In this document: in pieces, positions 35,671-44,869 of the stretch
How the letters are laid out: the number at the start of each line of letters is the position of its first letter
Numbering within the stretch: the first letter of the stretch is position 1
Made by a program: the position numbers and the translations under genes
Assembly (NCBI GenBank): GCA_016794585.1
Contig: JAEUJM010000029.1
Location: 86,274 to 150,273, forward strand
Origin: Acidimicrobiales bacterium
GTDB taxonomy: Bacteria; Actinomycetota; Acidimicrobiia; Acidimicrobiales; DATDAH01
DNA length: 64,000 nucleotides
Reading direction: 5' to 3'
Notes under the pieces: model-generated
Database searches by the model: none
Seen by the model: only the letters and a program-made list of their open reading frames with translations
Told to the model about the DNA's origin: nothing

Positions 35671-38109
35671 ATGGCCGCGACCGCGCCACCGGAGGGAGCT
35701 CCCACCGGCTTCCTCCCCGTCGTCACCTCGGTCATCGAGCGGCGGTGGACGTCATCGGTGTTCGGCATCGTGGCCGAGGGGCGCATCCGACGCCGGCCGT
35801 CCGACATCGCCAAATCGCTCCTCGCCACCGTCGTCGTGGGCGTGCTCGCGGCCGGGGCGGTCAAGGGCACCGCCGTCGAAGGCGGCATCCTGAGCTTCCT
35901 CGCCAGCCTCCCGGGCACGCTGGGCACGCTGTTCCAGGGGTTCTACCTGACCGGTGTGGTCCTGGCCGCCGCACTGGTCGTCACCGCGCTCGTCGCCCGC
36001 CGGGGTCGCCTGCTCGGGACCCTCCTTGTCGCCGGCGGGGTCGCGTGGCTCGTTTCGGCCGGGCTCCGGGAGCTGGTCGACCTCCCCGACGCCCTCGTCG
36101 ACGCCGGCACGAGCCTCCACGGTCAGGACCCTGACTTCCCGGTCGTCCCCCTCGCCACGGTCGCGGCGGTCATCCTCGCCGCCCGCCCCTACCTCACCCG
36201 TCCCGCCCGCCGACTGCTCGAGGTCGTGTACTGGGTCACGGCCCTGGGCGCGCTCGGCCTCGGTGCCGGCCTGCCGATCGCGGTGGTCGCCAGCCTCTTC
36301 CTGGGCTGGGGCATGGCTGCGGTGGCCCACCTGGTGTTCGGGTCGCCGGCCGCGACGCCGTCGCCCGCCCAGGTCCAGCAGTCGCTCCACGACCTCGGGG
36401 TGCCCACGGAAGGCCTCGTGCTCGCTCCCGAGCAGCGCTGGGGGCGCAGCCGCTACCGCGCCGGGCCCAACGGTGGGTTGGGCATCGCCGTCCTCGGTCG
36501 TGACAGCACCGACGCCCGCCTGTTCCACAAGCTCTGGCGCTTCGTCTGGTACAAGGACTCGGGGCCCACGCTCTCACTCACCCGTGAGGGCCAGGTCGAG
36601 CACGAGGCCTACGTCCTGCTCCTCGCCGCCCGCACCGGGGCCGTGGTGCCCGACGTCGTCGCCGCCGGGGTGGCCGGCGCCCGCGACGACGCCGTGCTCG
36701 TGGTGCGCGACCCGGCGGGTGTGCCGCTCACGAGCGTCGATGCGCACCGGCTCACCGACGAGGTGCTCGACGCCGCGTGGGCCAACCTCGGCCACCTGCA
36801 CGCGGCACGCCTCGCGCACGGCGACGCCGCCGCCCGCAACGTCGTGCTGGCCGACGACGGCACCGTCGGGATCGTCGACCTCGCGAGCGCCACCACCTCG
36901 GCGGGTGACCACCGGCGCGCCCTCGACGACGTCACCCTCCTCGCCACCGTCGCCGAGCTCGTCGGGGTCGATCGTGCCCTCGACGCCGCCGAGCGCGCCC
37001 TCGGTGCGGAGGGCCTCGCCGAGCGGCTCTCCCTCTTCCAACCCTCCGCGCTCACCGCGACCTCGCGGCGCGACCTCGCCGAGCCGAAGTCCGGGCTCAA
37101 GGCGCTCGCGGAGGCCGCCGCCGACCGGACCGACACCGCCGTGCCCGACCCCGCCGCGCTGCGGCGGTTCTCCCTCGGGAGCATCCTGCTGGCGGGCGCC
37201 TTCTGCTTCGGCCTCTACCTGCTCATCGGCCAACTCGTCGGCGTGGCCGAGATGGGCGACATCTTCAAGGGGGCGATCTGGGAGTGGGTGCTCGTCACGG
37301 CCCTTCTCTCGCAGCTGCCCCAGTTCGCCCAGGCGGTCGCCATGCTGGGCAGCGTCGCCGCGCCCCTGCCCCTCGGCCCGGTGGTCGGGGTGCAGTTCGC
37401 CAACTCGTTCACCGGCCTCGTGGGCGGTACCGCCGGCAACGCCACCCTCGTCATCCGCTTCTTCCAGCGGCGCGGCCTCGCTCCGGCGGTGGCCGTCAGC
37501 TCCGGGCTGTTGAACTCCGCGGCGGGGTTCATCGTCCAGGCCACCCTGGTCATCACGGGGGTGCTGCTGGGCGCGGCCACGGCCTCCACCTCGTCCTCCG
37601 GGAGCGGTTCGTCGGGTGGCGGCGTCCCCGACTGGGTCCTCGCCCTCGGCGCCGCGGCGGGGCTCGCCGTCGTCCTCGCCGTGGCCGTCCCCAGGTTCCG
37701 CGCCCGCATCCGCACCGTGGTGGCCAGCCAGCTGAAAGCGGCGGTCAGCAACATCCGTGGCATCCTCGCCACCCCGCTGAAGGCCGTGCAGCTCTTCGGC
37801 GGCCAGATCGTCTCCCAGGTCGTTTTCGCCATGGTCCTGGGTGCGGCACTGCACGCCTACGGCGAGTCGCTGCCACTCATGCAGCTGATCGTCATCAACA
37901 GCTTCGCCTCCTTCATCGGCGGCGCCATGCCCGTCCCGGGTGGCATGGGCGTGGTCGAGACGGGCCTGATCGCAGGCTTCACCGCGGCGGGCATCCCCCA
38001 GGCCGAGGCCACCGCGGCCACCTTCACCGCCCGCATGTTCACGGCCTACCTGCCGCCGATCTGGGGTTGGTTCGCCCTCCAGTGGCTGCGCCGGCAGGAC
38101 TACGTCTGA
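35671..38109 (+). CDS. Fused membrane/kinase-like/lysyl-PG-synthase-type flippase protein (paralog A)
   Basis: 812 aa in three parts: about six spans (residues 45-225), a soluble kinase-like domain (about 230-450) and a C-terminal eight-span region of the lysylphosphatidylglycerol synthase/UPF0104 type (about 500-812), with PVPGGMGVVETGLIAGFTAAG near the end. In the kinase part the catalytic loop reads HGDAAARNVV (His, Asp and Asn present) and the metal motif reads IVDLAS in place of DFG. The UPF0104 segment resembles the flippase half of MprF. An acting pair of lipid phosphorylation and transport is conceivable. Related proteins are at 41431-43908 and 60312-61748. It overlaps the convergent gene at 38100 by 10 bp. 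Confidence 0.85.
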   Translation: MAATAPPEGAPTGFLPVVTSVIERRWTSSVFGIVAEGRIRRRPSDIAKSLLATVVVGVLAAGAVKGTAVEGGILSFLASLPGTLGTLFQGFYLTGVVLAAALVVTALVARRGRLLGTLLVAGGVAWLVSAGLRELVDLPDALVDAGTSLHGQDPDFPVVPLATVAAVILAARPYLTRPARRLLEVVYWVTALGALGLGAGLPIAVVASLFLGWGMAAVAHLVFGSPAATPSPAQVQQSLHDLGVPTEGLVLAPEQRWGRSRYRAGPNGGLGIAVLGRDSTDARLFHKLWRFVWYKDSGPTLSLTREGQVEHEAYVLLLAARTGAVVPDVVAAGVAGARDDAVLVVRDPAGVPLTSVDAHRLTDEVLDAAWANLGHLHAARLAHGDAAARNVVLADDGTVGIVDLASATTSAGDHRRALDDVTLLATVAELVGVDRALDAAERALGAEGLAERLSLFQPSALTATSRRDLAEPKSGLKALAEAAADRTDTAVPDPAALRRFSLGSILLAGAFCFGLYLLIGQLVGVAEMGDIFKGAIWEWVLVTALLSQLPQFAQAVAMLGSVAAPLPLGPVVGVQFANSFTGLVGGTAGNATLVIRFFQRRGLAPAVAVSSGLLNSAAGFIVQATLVITGVLLGAATASTSSSGSGSSGGGVPDWVLALGAAAGLAVVLAVAVPRFRARIRTVVASQLKAAVSNIRGILATPLKAVQLFGGQIVSQVVFAMVLGAALHAYGESLPLMQLIVINSFASFIGGAMPVPGGMGVVETGLIAGFTAAGIPQAEATAATFTARMFTAYLPPIWGWFALQWLRRQDYV

Positions 38110-38978
38110 CCGCCCGGCACCGACTCGTCCGCCGAGGCCAGCTCGTCGAGCAGCAGGCGGGCCCCCCAGAGGAAGCAGACGGCGCCGAGGAACGTGCCCG
38201 AGTTGGCCAGCGAGGCGTCGAGCAGGTCCCCCGTGTCGGGCACGACGAACGCGGCCAGGGCCGAGATCATGAAGAAGATCGAGCCCACCATGTTGAGCAC
38301 GACGATCCACCAAGAGACGTCGCGGTCACGCCACGAGAACCAGGCGTGGCACACCTCCATGATGGCCAGCTCGCTGGCCACGAGGAAGCAGATCGACCCC
38401 AGGAAGTCCGGCGTCCAGACCCGCAGCAGCTCCTGTTGGGTGCTGAAGCCGTCGCGCATCGCCGTGAAGGTGTTCACGTTGAACCAGAGGGTGCCGACCG
38501 ACTGGATGGCGCACGCCCACCAGTCGATGCGCCTCGGCTGCACCGCGAAGAGCCGGACCGACGTGCCCGGCGGTCGGCCCGCGTTGATCGACTGGAGGAA
38601 CTGGCTGTACCCCGCAGACGTGAAGAAGATCGAGCCGACGAAGAACACGAGGCCGACCACCCCCGGCGAGACCAGCGAGGAGAAGCCGGGCACGGCGCCG
38701 AGGGCGAAGCAGAACGACCCGATCATGAACAGCACCGAAACCCACCAGCCCAGCTCGCGTGGGGCCCAGATGACGCGCCGGTGTGCCGGCGCCGCCGCCC
38801 CCTCCACCTGCGGCGGGAGGCCCTTGCGCTGGCGCCGTGAGCTGTAGACGAGACGCGAGCCGTCGGGCCGCTTCACCACCTCGCGGGTGAGGAAGGGCCC
38901 GAAGCGGACACGCTCGACGGACTCGTCCTCGCTGGCCGGCCGCCACGGCGCTCGCGAGGACAGGGCACCGGTGCCCAT
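38100..38978 (-). CDS. Polytopic membrane protein, YrhK-like segments
   Basis: 292 aa. An Arg-rich soluble head of about 75 residues precedes six to seven spans. Two internal segments, GWWVSVLFMIGSFCFALGA and SWWIVVLNMVGSIFFMISA, repeat the same W-W-x-x-x-L-x-M-x-G-S-x-x-F pattern; a third copy is weaker (ELAIMEVCHAWF region). This is the pattern of YrhK-type membrane domains, here in tandem; the family name is a visual match only. The gene starts 3 bp after the stop of the upstream membrane-protein gene, so the two are cotranscribed. Function unknown. Confidence 0.7.
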   Translation of the reverse strand: MGTGALSSRAPWRPASEDESVERVRFGPFLTREVVKRPDGSRLVYSSRRQRKGLPPQVEGAAAPAHRRVIWAPRELGWWVSVLFMIGSFCFALGAVPGFSSLVSPGVVGLVFFVGSIFFTSAGYSQFLQSINAGRPPGTSVRLFAVQPRRIDWWACAIQSVGTLWFNVNTFTAMRDGFSTQQELLRVWTPDFLGSICFLVASELAIMEVCHAWFSWRDRDVSWWIVVLNMVGSIFFMISALAAFVVPDTGDLLDASLANSGTFLGAVCFLWGARLLLDELASADESVPGGQT

Positions 38979-38981
38979 GGT

Positions 38982-40436
38982 TCAGGTGCCGGCGTCGACC
39001 GGCGCCGGGGCGTCGGGTTCGGCGACGTCCGGGGTCGTGGCCCGGTCGGCGAGGCGCACGACGAGGAGCTCGTAGGCCCCCACGAGCGCCACGAGCAGGA
39101 AGAAGCCCAGCCACGACACGTCCAGGAACCAGAGCAGAAGGAGGCCCACGATCGCGCCACCCCACTGCAGGGCGTCACGGTTCGACTGGACCCAGACCAG
39201 GGTCTCCTCGTCCTGGCTGCGCTCCTGCGCGGTGCTCACGAGGGTGCGCACGAGGTGGGCGACCTTGGCTCGCAGGGCGACCACCCACGGGTAGGGACCG
39301 CTCAGCACCGCGACCACGACGATGGCCGCGGCGATCCACAGGACCACCTCGGCCCCCATCCGCAGGGGGTCCACCACCCGGTCGGTGACGGCCTGCACTG
39401 CGGGCACGTTCTCGGGGATCTTGACGAGGTTGAGCAGATCACCCTGGATGCGCAGCGACAGCCGCCGCACCAGCACCATGCCCACCGAGATGGCGACGAC
39501 CATCTGCAGGAGCGTCCGGCGGCGGTGCGCCGACAGCAGGAGGGTGAGGGGGAGCAGGACGATGGTCAACGCCACGAGCACCCACACGACCTTGTTGAAC
39601 AGCGCGATGCCGTCCTGGGCCGCCTGGAGCGAGCCCTGGTCGTACACCGTGATGGTGCCGAAGTTGTCGTCGAGGTCCACCCCGAGCGCATCGCCGATCT
39701 TCTGGCGGGCGGCCTCGGGGACGTCGTCGACGGTGACCGTGGGGATGTCGATGTTGCGTCCGAGGATCTCGGGCGAGGCGTCGCCGATGCGGGCGAGCAC
39801 CTGGTTGATGACGGGCAGGAAGTTCAACGTGACGGAGTCCGAGTTCGCCTGCACGATGTCGGAGTCCTCGCCCTCGAGCAGCGCGACCGCCTGTTGGTGG
39901 GCCGTGTCGACGATGGCCTCGAAGAGCTGCTGGAACTCCGGTGAGGCGAAGACCTCCTCCACCTTGTCGCGCACGAACGACTCGACGCCGCTGGCCAGGG
40001 TGGGGGCGAGGATCTGCGCACGTTCCGGGAGGGCCTCCGCGATGAGGTTCTGCACATCGACGAGGGTCATCACCTCCTTGGTGGTGAATCGGGCCAGGGC
40101 CTGCTGGACCGACTGCTCCTCGATCACCGTGCCGATGCGGGCGGCGAACACGTCGTTGTTCAGGAAGTTGCGACTGGCCCAGACACCGATGCTCGCGGCG
40201 GTGAAGCAGAGCGCGGTGAGCACCACCAGCAGACCGACCAGGCCGTTGCGGGCCTTGCGGCCCACGCCGTGGCCGCGGTGCTGCTGCGCCTCGACCTCGG
40301 CCTGGAGCTCTTCGACCTCGGCCTTGAGCCGGGCCACCTCGTCGGCGTCCCCGACGGTTTCGGTGGTCGGTACGTCCGCAGGGTCGCCCGTGCCGGGATC
40401 GTCGCCCACGTCGGCGTCGTCGTTGTCACTCGTCAT
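38982..40436 (-). CDS. Hypothetical membrane protein with large extracytoplasmic domain
   Basis: 484 aa. An acidic, Asp-rich start leads to a short coiled coil (DEVARLKAEVEELQAEVEAQ, about 32-51), then one span (about 70-90). A soluble external domain (about 92-270) follows, rich in Val, Glu and Gln, with ALARFTTKEVMTLVDVQNLI near its beginning. Four to five spans follow. The topology resembles actinobacterial membrane proteins of unknown function. No enzyme motif is visible. Cotranscribed with the YrhK-like gene. Confidence 0.75.
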   Translation of the reverse strand: MTSDNDDADVGDDPGTGDPADVPTTETVGDADEVARLKAEVEELQAEVEAQQHRGHGVGRKARNGLVGLLVVLTALCFTAASIGVWASRNFLNNDVFAARIGTVIEEQSVQQALARFTTKEVMTLVDVQNLIAEALPERAQILAPTLASGVESFVRDKVEEVFASPEFQQLFEAIVDTAHQQAVALLEGEDSDIVQANSDSVTLNFLPVINQVLARIGDASPEILGRNIDIPTVTVDDVPEAARQKIGDALGVDLDDNFGTITVYDQGSLQAAQDGIALFNKVVWVLVALTIVLLPLTLLLSAHRRRTLLQMVVAISVGMVLVRRLSLRIQGDLLNLVKIPENVPAVQAVTDRVVDPLRMGAEVVLWIAAAIVVVAVLSGPYPWVVALRAKVAHLVRTLVSTAQERSQDEETLVWVQSNRDALQWGGAIVGLLLLWFLDVSWLGFFLLVALVGAYELLVVRLADRATTPDVAEPDAPAPVDAGT

Positions 40437-40505
40437 CGCTGGTCACGCATCCTTCATGGCAGATCGGTCGGTGGGGTGCAGGCGATGGCCTACGGTGGGG
40501 GCGTC

Positions 40506-40802
40506 ATGGCCCCCGATGAGCACCACTGGAAGCCCGCGGGCCCCGAGGCGCGCTCGGCGGTCGGCACCGCCGTCGTGGCGGTGGTGGCCTACGAGGTGGT
40601 CGCCGGCGCGGTGAACGAGTTCCTCGACGTGGACGTCGTGCCGTCGCTCATGCCCCGCATCAACGCCCTGACCCCCCGCGGCGTGGCCAAGGCGGTCACG
40701 CCGCAGTGGACCCGCTACGCGGGCTGGATCGCCGTCGGCGCGGCCTACACGGTCGGCGTCAAAGCGCTCCGAAGCGCACTGCCCGCCCGCACGAAGCGCT
40801 GA
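40506..40802 (+). CDS. Hypothetical 98-aa membrane-associated protein
   Basis: 98 aa. Two hydrophobic segments (SAVGTAVVAVVAYEVVAGAV, and a second around 68-85, AGWIAVGAAYTVGVKAL) flank a soluble middle. The ATG at 40506 is preceded by GGTGGGGG. It is divergent from the 484-aa membrane protein and convergent with the SHOCT gene. Codon bias matches its neighbours, which supports real coding. Not a family I recognise. Confidence 0.6.
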   Translation: MAPDEHHWKPAGPEARSAVGTAVVAVVAYEVVAGAVNEFLDVDVVPSLMPRINALTPRGVAKAVTPQWTRYAGWIAVGAAYTVGVKALRSALPARTKR

Positions 40803-40822
40803 GCCCCGGCGCCCACAACGGC

Positions 40823-40857
40823 AAAAGGGGCCGACCCGGCGCACCGGACCGGCCCCC
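40823..40857 (-). terminator. Intrinsic terminator of the SHOCT gene
   Basis: On the minus strand a stem of GGGGCCG paired with CGGCCCC, extended by an inner CCGG/CCGG pairing, is followed by TTTT. It lies 14 bp past the stop of the gene ending at 40871. It could also stop plus-strand transcription from the 98-aa gene, though without a T tract on that side. Confidence 0.7.
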
Positions 40858-40870
40858 CTCGCAACGTGCA

Positions 40871-41266
40871 TCAGCCGTTGACGACCTTGGCCTTCATCGA
40901 CTCGAACTCGGCGTCGGTGATGGCGCCGGAGGCCTTGAGGTCGGCGAGCTTCGCGAGCTGGTCGGCGGCGGTGCCGCTGCCGGCCGTCTCCTGGACGTAG
41001 CTCTTGAACTGCGCCTCGGCCTCGGCCTGACGCTTCATGGCCCGCTCGCCCATGCTGTGGCCGCGGATGATGAGGTACATGAACACGCCCAGGTACGGGA
41101 CGAGGAAGACGAAGAGCACCCAGAGGACCTTCTTGGCGCCGGACTCCTCCTTGTCCGCGAACAGGTCCGCGAAGACGGTGATGAGCAGCCAGAACCACAG
41201 CATCAGGATGAACAGCCAGAACATCGTGACGAGCAGGTCGCCCTGTCCAACGTCGGCAAGCAGCAT
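40871..41266 (-). CDS. SHOCT-domain membrane protein (PLDc_N-like plus SHOCT)
   Basis: 131 aa. Two spans (about 15-34 and 46-66, the latter VLWVLFVFLVPYLGVFMYLI) form a PLD-nuclease-N-terminal-like membrane hairpin, followed by a short coiled linker and a C-terminal SHOCT module (QLAKLADLKASGAITDAEFE). SHOCT modules are thought to mediate oligomerisation. The start at 41266 is supported by GAGGTG five bases upstream. Probably membrane-associated and stress-related, by general association of the family; the exact role is unknown. Confidence 0.85.
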   Translation of the reverse strand: MLLADVGQGDLLVTMFWLFILMLWFWLLITVFADLFADKEESGAKKVLWVLFVFLVPYLGVFMYLIIRGHSMGERAMKRQAEAEAQFKSYVQETAGSGTAADQLAKLADLKASGAITDAEFESMKAKVVNG

Positions 41267-41383
41267 GGTGCACCTCGTATCGGTGTAGTCGGAATGCGTT
41301 GAGGGGCATCGGCCCGCTCCGCTGTGCTCAACGTAGTGCAACTGGAGGGCTACACCTAGGCCCACCGTCTCCGCCGCAGCGAA

Positions 41384-41400
41384 TCACCCGCTTCGGGTGA
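41384..41400 (-). terminator. Possible hairpin terminator after paralog B
   Basis: TCACCCG-CTT-CGGGTGA is a perfect 7-bp stem with a 3-nt loop, 31 bp beyond the stop of the gene ending at 41431. No T tract follows on the minus strand, so it is a weak candidate; it might equally be an operator for the SHOCT gene downstream. Confidence 0.3.
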
Positions 41401-41430
41401 GACGCCGTCCGGGGCGGTAGCCGCGGGTGG

Positions 41431-43908
41431 TCAGAGGTAGCTGCGGGCGATCAGCGACCGCGTGGTGAACCAGCCGATGAACGGTGGAAGCCAGAAGGTG
41501 AAGAGGCGGTGCGTGAGCACCGCGGGGATGGCGACGTCGGTGGGCACACCCATGGCCGTGAGGCCCGCCACCATGGCCGCCTCGGCCACACCCATCCCGC
41601 CCGGGACGGGGACGACGCTCGACAGCGTGGAGGCCCCGATGTTGACCACCACGAGGTTGGCCAGGGAGATGTCGCCGCCGTAGGCGTGTACGCAGGCACC
41701 GAGGCACAGGGCGAAGCCCAGGCTCGACGCCGCCGCACTGGCGAGCAGCACCAGGGCCCGCCGAGGCTGGGCGAAGACCTCGCGGAAGGTCGCCCAGATG
41801 CGCTTGAGGGGAGGCACCACGAGGTCGCGGAGCTTGGGCAGGCGCCAGAGCAGGCCGACGGCCACACCCACCACGATCACGCCGAGCACGACGAGACGGG
41901 CGTTGCCGGTGAGGGTGCTGCTGGCGTCGAAGCTCTGGCCCGAGATCCAGAGGGCGACGACGAAGAGCACGCCTTGGACCAGCGACCCCGACCAGCTCAC
42001 GAGCAGGCTCGGACCCACCGCCGTCGTCACGTCCATGCCCGCGCACTGGAGGTAGCGGATGTTCATCACCGAGGCCCCGTAGCCGCCGGGGGTGGCCAAG
42101 GTGGTGAAGGCGGTGGCGTACTGGAGCTGGAACGTGGGCTCGAGCTGGAGCTTGACCGGCGCCGCCGCCATGATCGCCGTGGAGCCGGCGACCCGGGGGA
42201 TGAACGAGATGAGGAACGCGAGCACCAGCCACCCGTAGGACGCATCCGCCAGCGCGGCACCCAGGTCCCCCAGCTCACTCACCTGGCCGAGCAGGTAGAA
42301 GATCGCGAACATCGTGGCGAAGGCCATGAAGAGGTTCTGCGGCTTGACCCGGCGCAGCTCCTCGAGCTTGGGCTCCTCGACGTCCAGCGCCTCGGCGGTG
42401 GCCTTCCGGAGGCCCCCCAGGTACTTGCGGGCGCCCTTGATGGTGTGGCGGGTGGTGCGGGTGAGCGCGACCGCCTGCAGGCGCGGGAGGGCGGCTTCGA
42501 CCACGTCCACTCCCACCCCGCGGATGGCGGCGTGGGCGGCTCGCTCCTCGTCGGCGAGCAACGACGTCCACGCCAGCACCTCGGCCACGTCGGCTTCGAG
42601 GCGATCGGCGGGCGCCGAGGTGGAGGCTCGGCCGAAGTCGGTGATGGCGGCGGCCGGTCCCGCTCCCCCGCCGTGGTCGGCGCCGTCGGCGGCGCGCAAC
42701 AGGACGTGGTCGGCGCTGAGCGACCCGTGGGCGATGCCCGCCGCATGCAGCCGGGCGACCTCGTGCCAGACGGCGTCGAGCACGGCGTCGTCGACCTCGT
42801 CCTCGGCGAGGCCGTCGAAGCCCCGACCGTCGGGCCGGCGCTCGACCAGGAGCGCCGCATCGGGGCCGGCGGTGGCGGCCGCGACGACCTCGGGCACGGC
42901 CACCCCGCCGCGGGCGGCGAGGAGGTCCACGAAGGCCTCGTGCTCCACCTCCTGACGGCGGGTGAGGTACAGCGTCGGCCCCGAGTCCTTGGTCGTCAGC
43001 CACCGCCACGCCTTGGACAGGAACTGGGCGTCGCGCTGGTCGCGACCGAGCACCTTCACCGACAGGGGACGGCCGTCCTCGGTGTCGGCCACCATCAAGG
43101 TGGCACCCTGGCGGCGCTCCGGGGCGAGGCGCACCTCGCCCGCGGGGATGCCGAGCTCGGCCAGCGCCGCGCTGATCTGGTCCACCGAGGGGCGCCCCGC
43201 GGGTGAGCCGAACACGAGGAGCACGGCCTTGCCCGCCGCCCACCCGATGAGCAGGCCGCCGACCACGTCCTCGGTGCTCGCCACCGCGAGGTACATGCCG
43301 GCGAGCGAGACCACGGCCACCACTGCGAAGCCGACTCGGCGCAGCGGGCGGGTGAGGTAGGGGGCCGCGACGACCACCAGCGAGAGCACCGTGGCCGTGC
43401 GCACCAGCGGGAAGGACGGCCCCGACCCGGTGCGCACGACGGCGTCGACGGCCTCGCTCACGCCGTCCCCGTCGATGAACACCGCGAGGACCGACGACAC
43501 CAACCAGGCCGTGAGGCCGGCGACGGCCAGGTCGCGGGCGAGGCGTCGGCGGCGCACGACGAGCGCCGCGACCGCGACCACCGCCACGACCCAGACCCCA
43601 CCGAGGGCGTAGAAGAGGTCGAACACGCCTTCGGCCGCGTTCGGGAGGTTGTTGACGAGCTGGAAGAGGTCGCGGCCGACCCGGGTGCGGGCGGGCTGGC
43701 GCAGGGCCAGCACCAGCAACAGGAGCGACGCCACGCACAGCGAGACCGCATCCCCCGGACGGCGGACGAGCTCCTCCTGGGCCACGGGCGGGCGCAGCAG
43801 CGGCCGGCGGCGCTCCTCGGGCACGTCTCCCTCGCCGTCCGGCTCACCCTCGAGGGCGGCGTCGGCGCCGCGCGCGTGGCTGTCGGCGCCCCGGGTCACG
43901 TCGGTCAT
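41431..43908 (-). CDS. Fused membrane/pseudokinase/lysyl-PG-synthase-type flippase protein (paralog B)
   Basis: 825 aa, same plan as the protein at 35671: an N-terminal membrane region, a kinase-like domain in the middle (about 240-460) and a UPF0104-type region at the end with PVPGGMGVAEAAMVAGLTAMG. In the catalytic loop the usual His-x-Asp...Asn becomes HGSLSADHV, so both the Asp and the Asn are lost, while the metal motif ITDFGRAS keeps DFG. It therefore looks like a pseudokinase. About 85 acidic and Arg-rich residues come first. ATG 43908 is chosen; the frame is open to 43959. The adjoining region has no other plus-strand gene. Confidence 0.85.
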   Translation of the reverse strand: MTDVTRGADSHARGADAALEGEPDGEGDVPEERRRPLLRPPVAQEELVRRPGDAVSLCVASLLLLVLALRQPARTRVGRDLFQLVNNLPNAAEGVFDLFYALGGVWVVAVVAVAALVVRRRRLARDLAVAGLTAWLVSSVLAVFIDGDGVSEAVDAVVRTGSGPSFPLVRTATVLSLVVVAAPYLTRPLRRVGFAVVAVVSLAGMYLAVASTEDVVGGLLIGWAAGKAVLLVFGSPAGRPSVDQISAALAELGIPAGEVRLAPERRQGATLMVADTEDGRPLSVKVLGRDQRDAQFLSKAWRWLTTKDSGPTLYLTRRQEVEHEAFVDLLAARGGVAVPEVVAAATAGPDAALLVERRPDGRGFDGLAEDEVDDAVLDAVWHEVARLHAAGIAHGSLSADHVLLRAADGADHGGGAGPAAAITDFGRASTSAPADRLEADVAEVLAWTSLLADEERAAHAAIRGVGVDVVEAALPRLQAVALTRTTRHTIKGARKYLGGLRKATAEALDVEEPKLEELRRVKPQNLFMAFATMFAIFYLLGQVSELGDLGAALADASYGWLVLAFLISFIPRVAGSTAIMAAAPVKLQLEPTFQLQYATAFTTLATPGGYGASVMNIRYLQCAGMDVTTAVGPSLLVSWSGSLVQGVLFVVALWISGQSFDASSTLTGNARLVVLGVIVVGVAVGLLWRLPKLRDLVVPPLKRIWATFREVFAQPRRALVLLASAAASSLGFALCLGACVHAYGGDISLANLVVVNIGASTLSSVVPVPGGMGVAEAAMVAGLTAMGVPTDVAIPAVLTHRLFTFWLPPFIGWFTTRSLIARSYL

Positions 43909-44019
43909 CCTGTCAGGCCGGGCGGCGACGATCCCGCGATGCCCCGGCTCCGGCGGCATCGGGCCACGGAGCAGGGGCGGATCGGCCGACGCGGGGGATG
44001 CCGGGGCGACAGCAGTCCG

Positions 44020-44865
44020 TCAGGCGGCGTCGGCGGAGCCGACCGCCGCGGCGCGTGCCGATCCGCCGACCCCGGCGAGGAACTCGAGCACCAACCGGTT
44101 GAAGGTGCTGGCGTGCTCGAACATGAAGCCGTGGGCGGCGCCGCGGACCACGGCCATCTTCGCCCCGGGGATGAGGGTGGCCAGCTCCTCCGAGTCCCCT
44201 CGTGGCGTGAGGATGTCCTGGCTGCCCACGAGGATCAGCGTGGGCACCGCGACCCGGTGCAGCTCCTCGCGCAGCGACTCGTCGGCGTCGAGGATGGCGT
44301 CGACCTGTGCGATGAAGGCGTCCGGCGAGGCGTTGAGAGCCAACCCGCCCACGGGACCGATGAACGGCTGGAGGCGGCGGAACGACCGCGCCCCGAAGAG
44401 CCAGCGGGCGTTCCGGTTCACGAACGAGGCCATGCCCTCGGTCTCGGCCAGCGCCGCCCACTCGCTCAACAGCTCCCGTCGCCAGGGAAGCTGGCGACAG
44501 GCCGTGCACGCGAGGGTCAGCGATCGGACCCGGTCGGCGTGGAGCACGCCGATGATCTGGCTGATGACGCCGCCCATCGAGGCACCCATCACGTGGGCCC
44601 GGTCGACGCCGGCGTCGTCGAGGACGGCCATGGCGTCTCGCGCCATCATCGACAGGTCGTACGGCCCGGGCGGCTTGTCGGACTTCCCGACCCCCCGGTT
44701 GTCGAGGGCGATGCACCGGTACTTCGCCCCGAAGGCCCGGCGCTGGAGGATCCAGCCCCGGCGATCGGCGCCGAGCCCCTGGACCATGAGGACCGGCTCG
44801 CCGTCCGGGTTGCCCCAGGTGTCGTAGTGGATGCGGGTGCCGTCCTCACCCCACGTGAAGGCCAT
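44020..44865 (-). CDS. Alpha/beta-hydrolase fold protein
   Basis: 281 aa. Nucleophile elbow GASMGG with the catalytic Ser, oxyanion region MVQGLGADRRGW, acid in SQDILTPRGDSEE and His in GAAHGFMFEH. A central lid (about 135-200) has a CTACRQLPWRRELLSEW segment common in 3-oxoadipate enol-lactonase-like and esterase-like members. The substrate is not inferable. ATG 44865 lies 4 bp beyond the stop of the LapA-like gene and the three genes from 45634 to 44020 form an operon. Cytoplasmic, no signal peptide. Confidence 0.88.
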   Translation of the reverse strand: MAFTWGEDGTRIHYDTWGNPDGEPVLMVQGLGADRRGWILQRRAFGAKYRCIALDNRGVGKSDKPPGPYDLSMMARDAMAVLDDAGVDRAHVMGASMGGVISQIIGVLHADRVRSLTLACTACRQLPWRRELLSEWAALAETEGMASFVNRNARWLFGARSFRRLQPFIGPVGGLALNASPDAFIAQVDAILDADESLREELHRVAVPTLILVGSQDILTPRGDSEELATLIPGAKMAVVRGAAHGFMFEHASTFNRLVLEFLAGVGGSARAAAVGSADAA

Positions 44866-44869
44866 CGCC

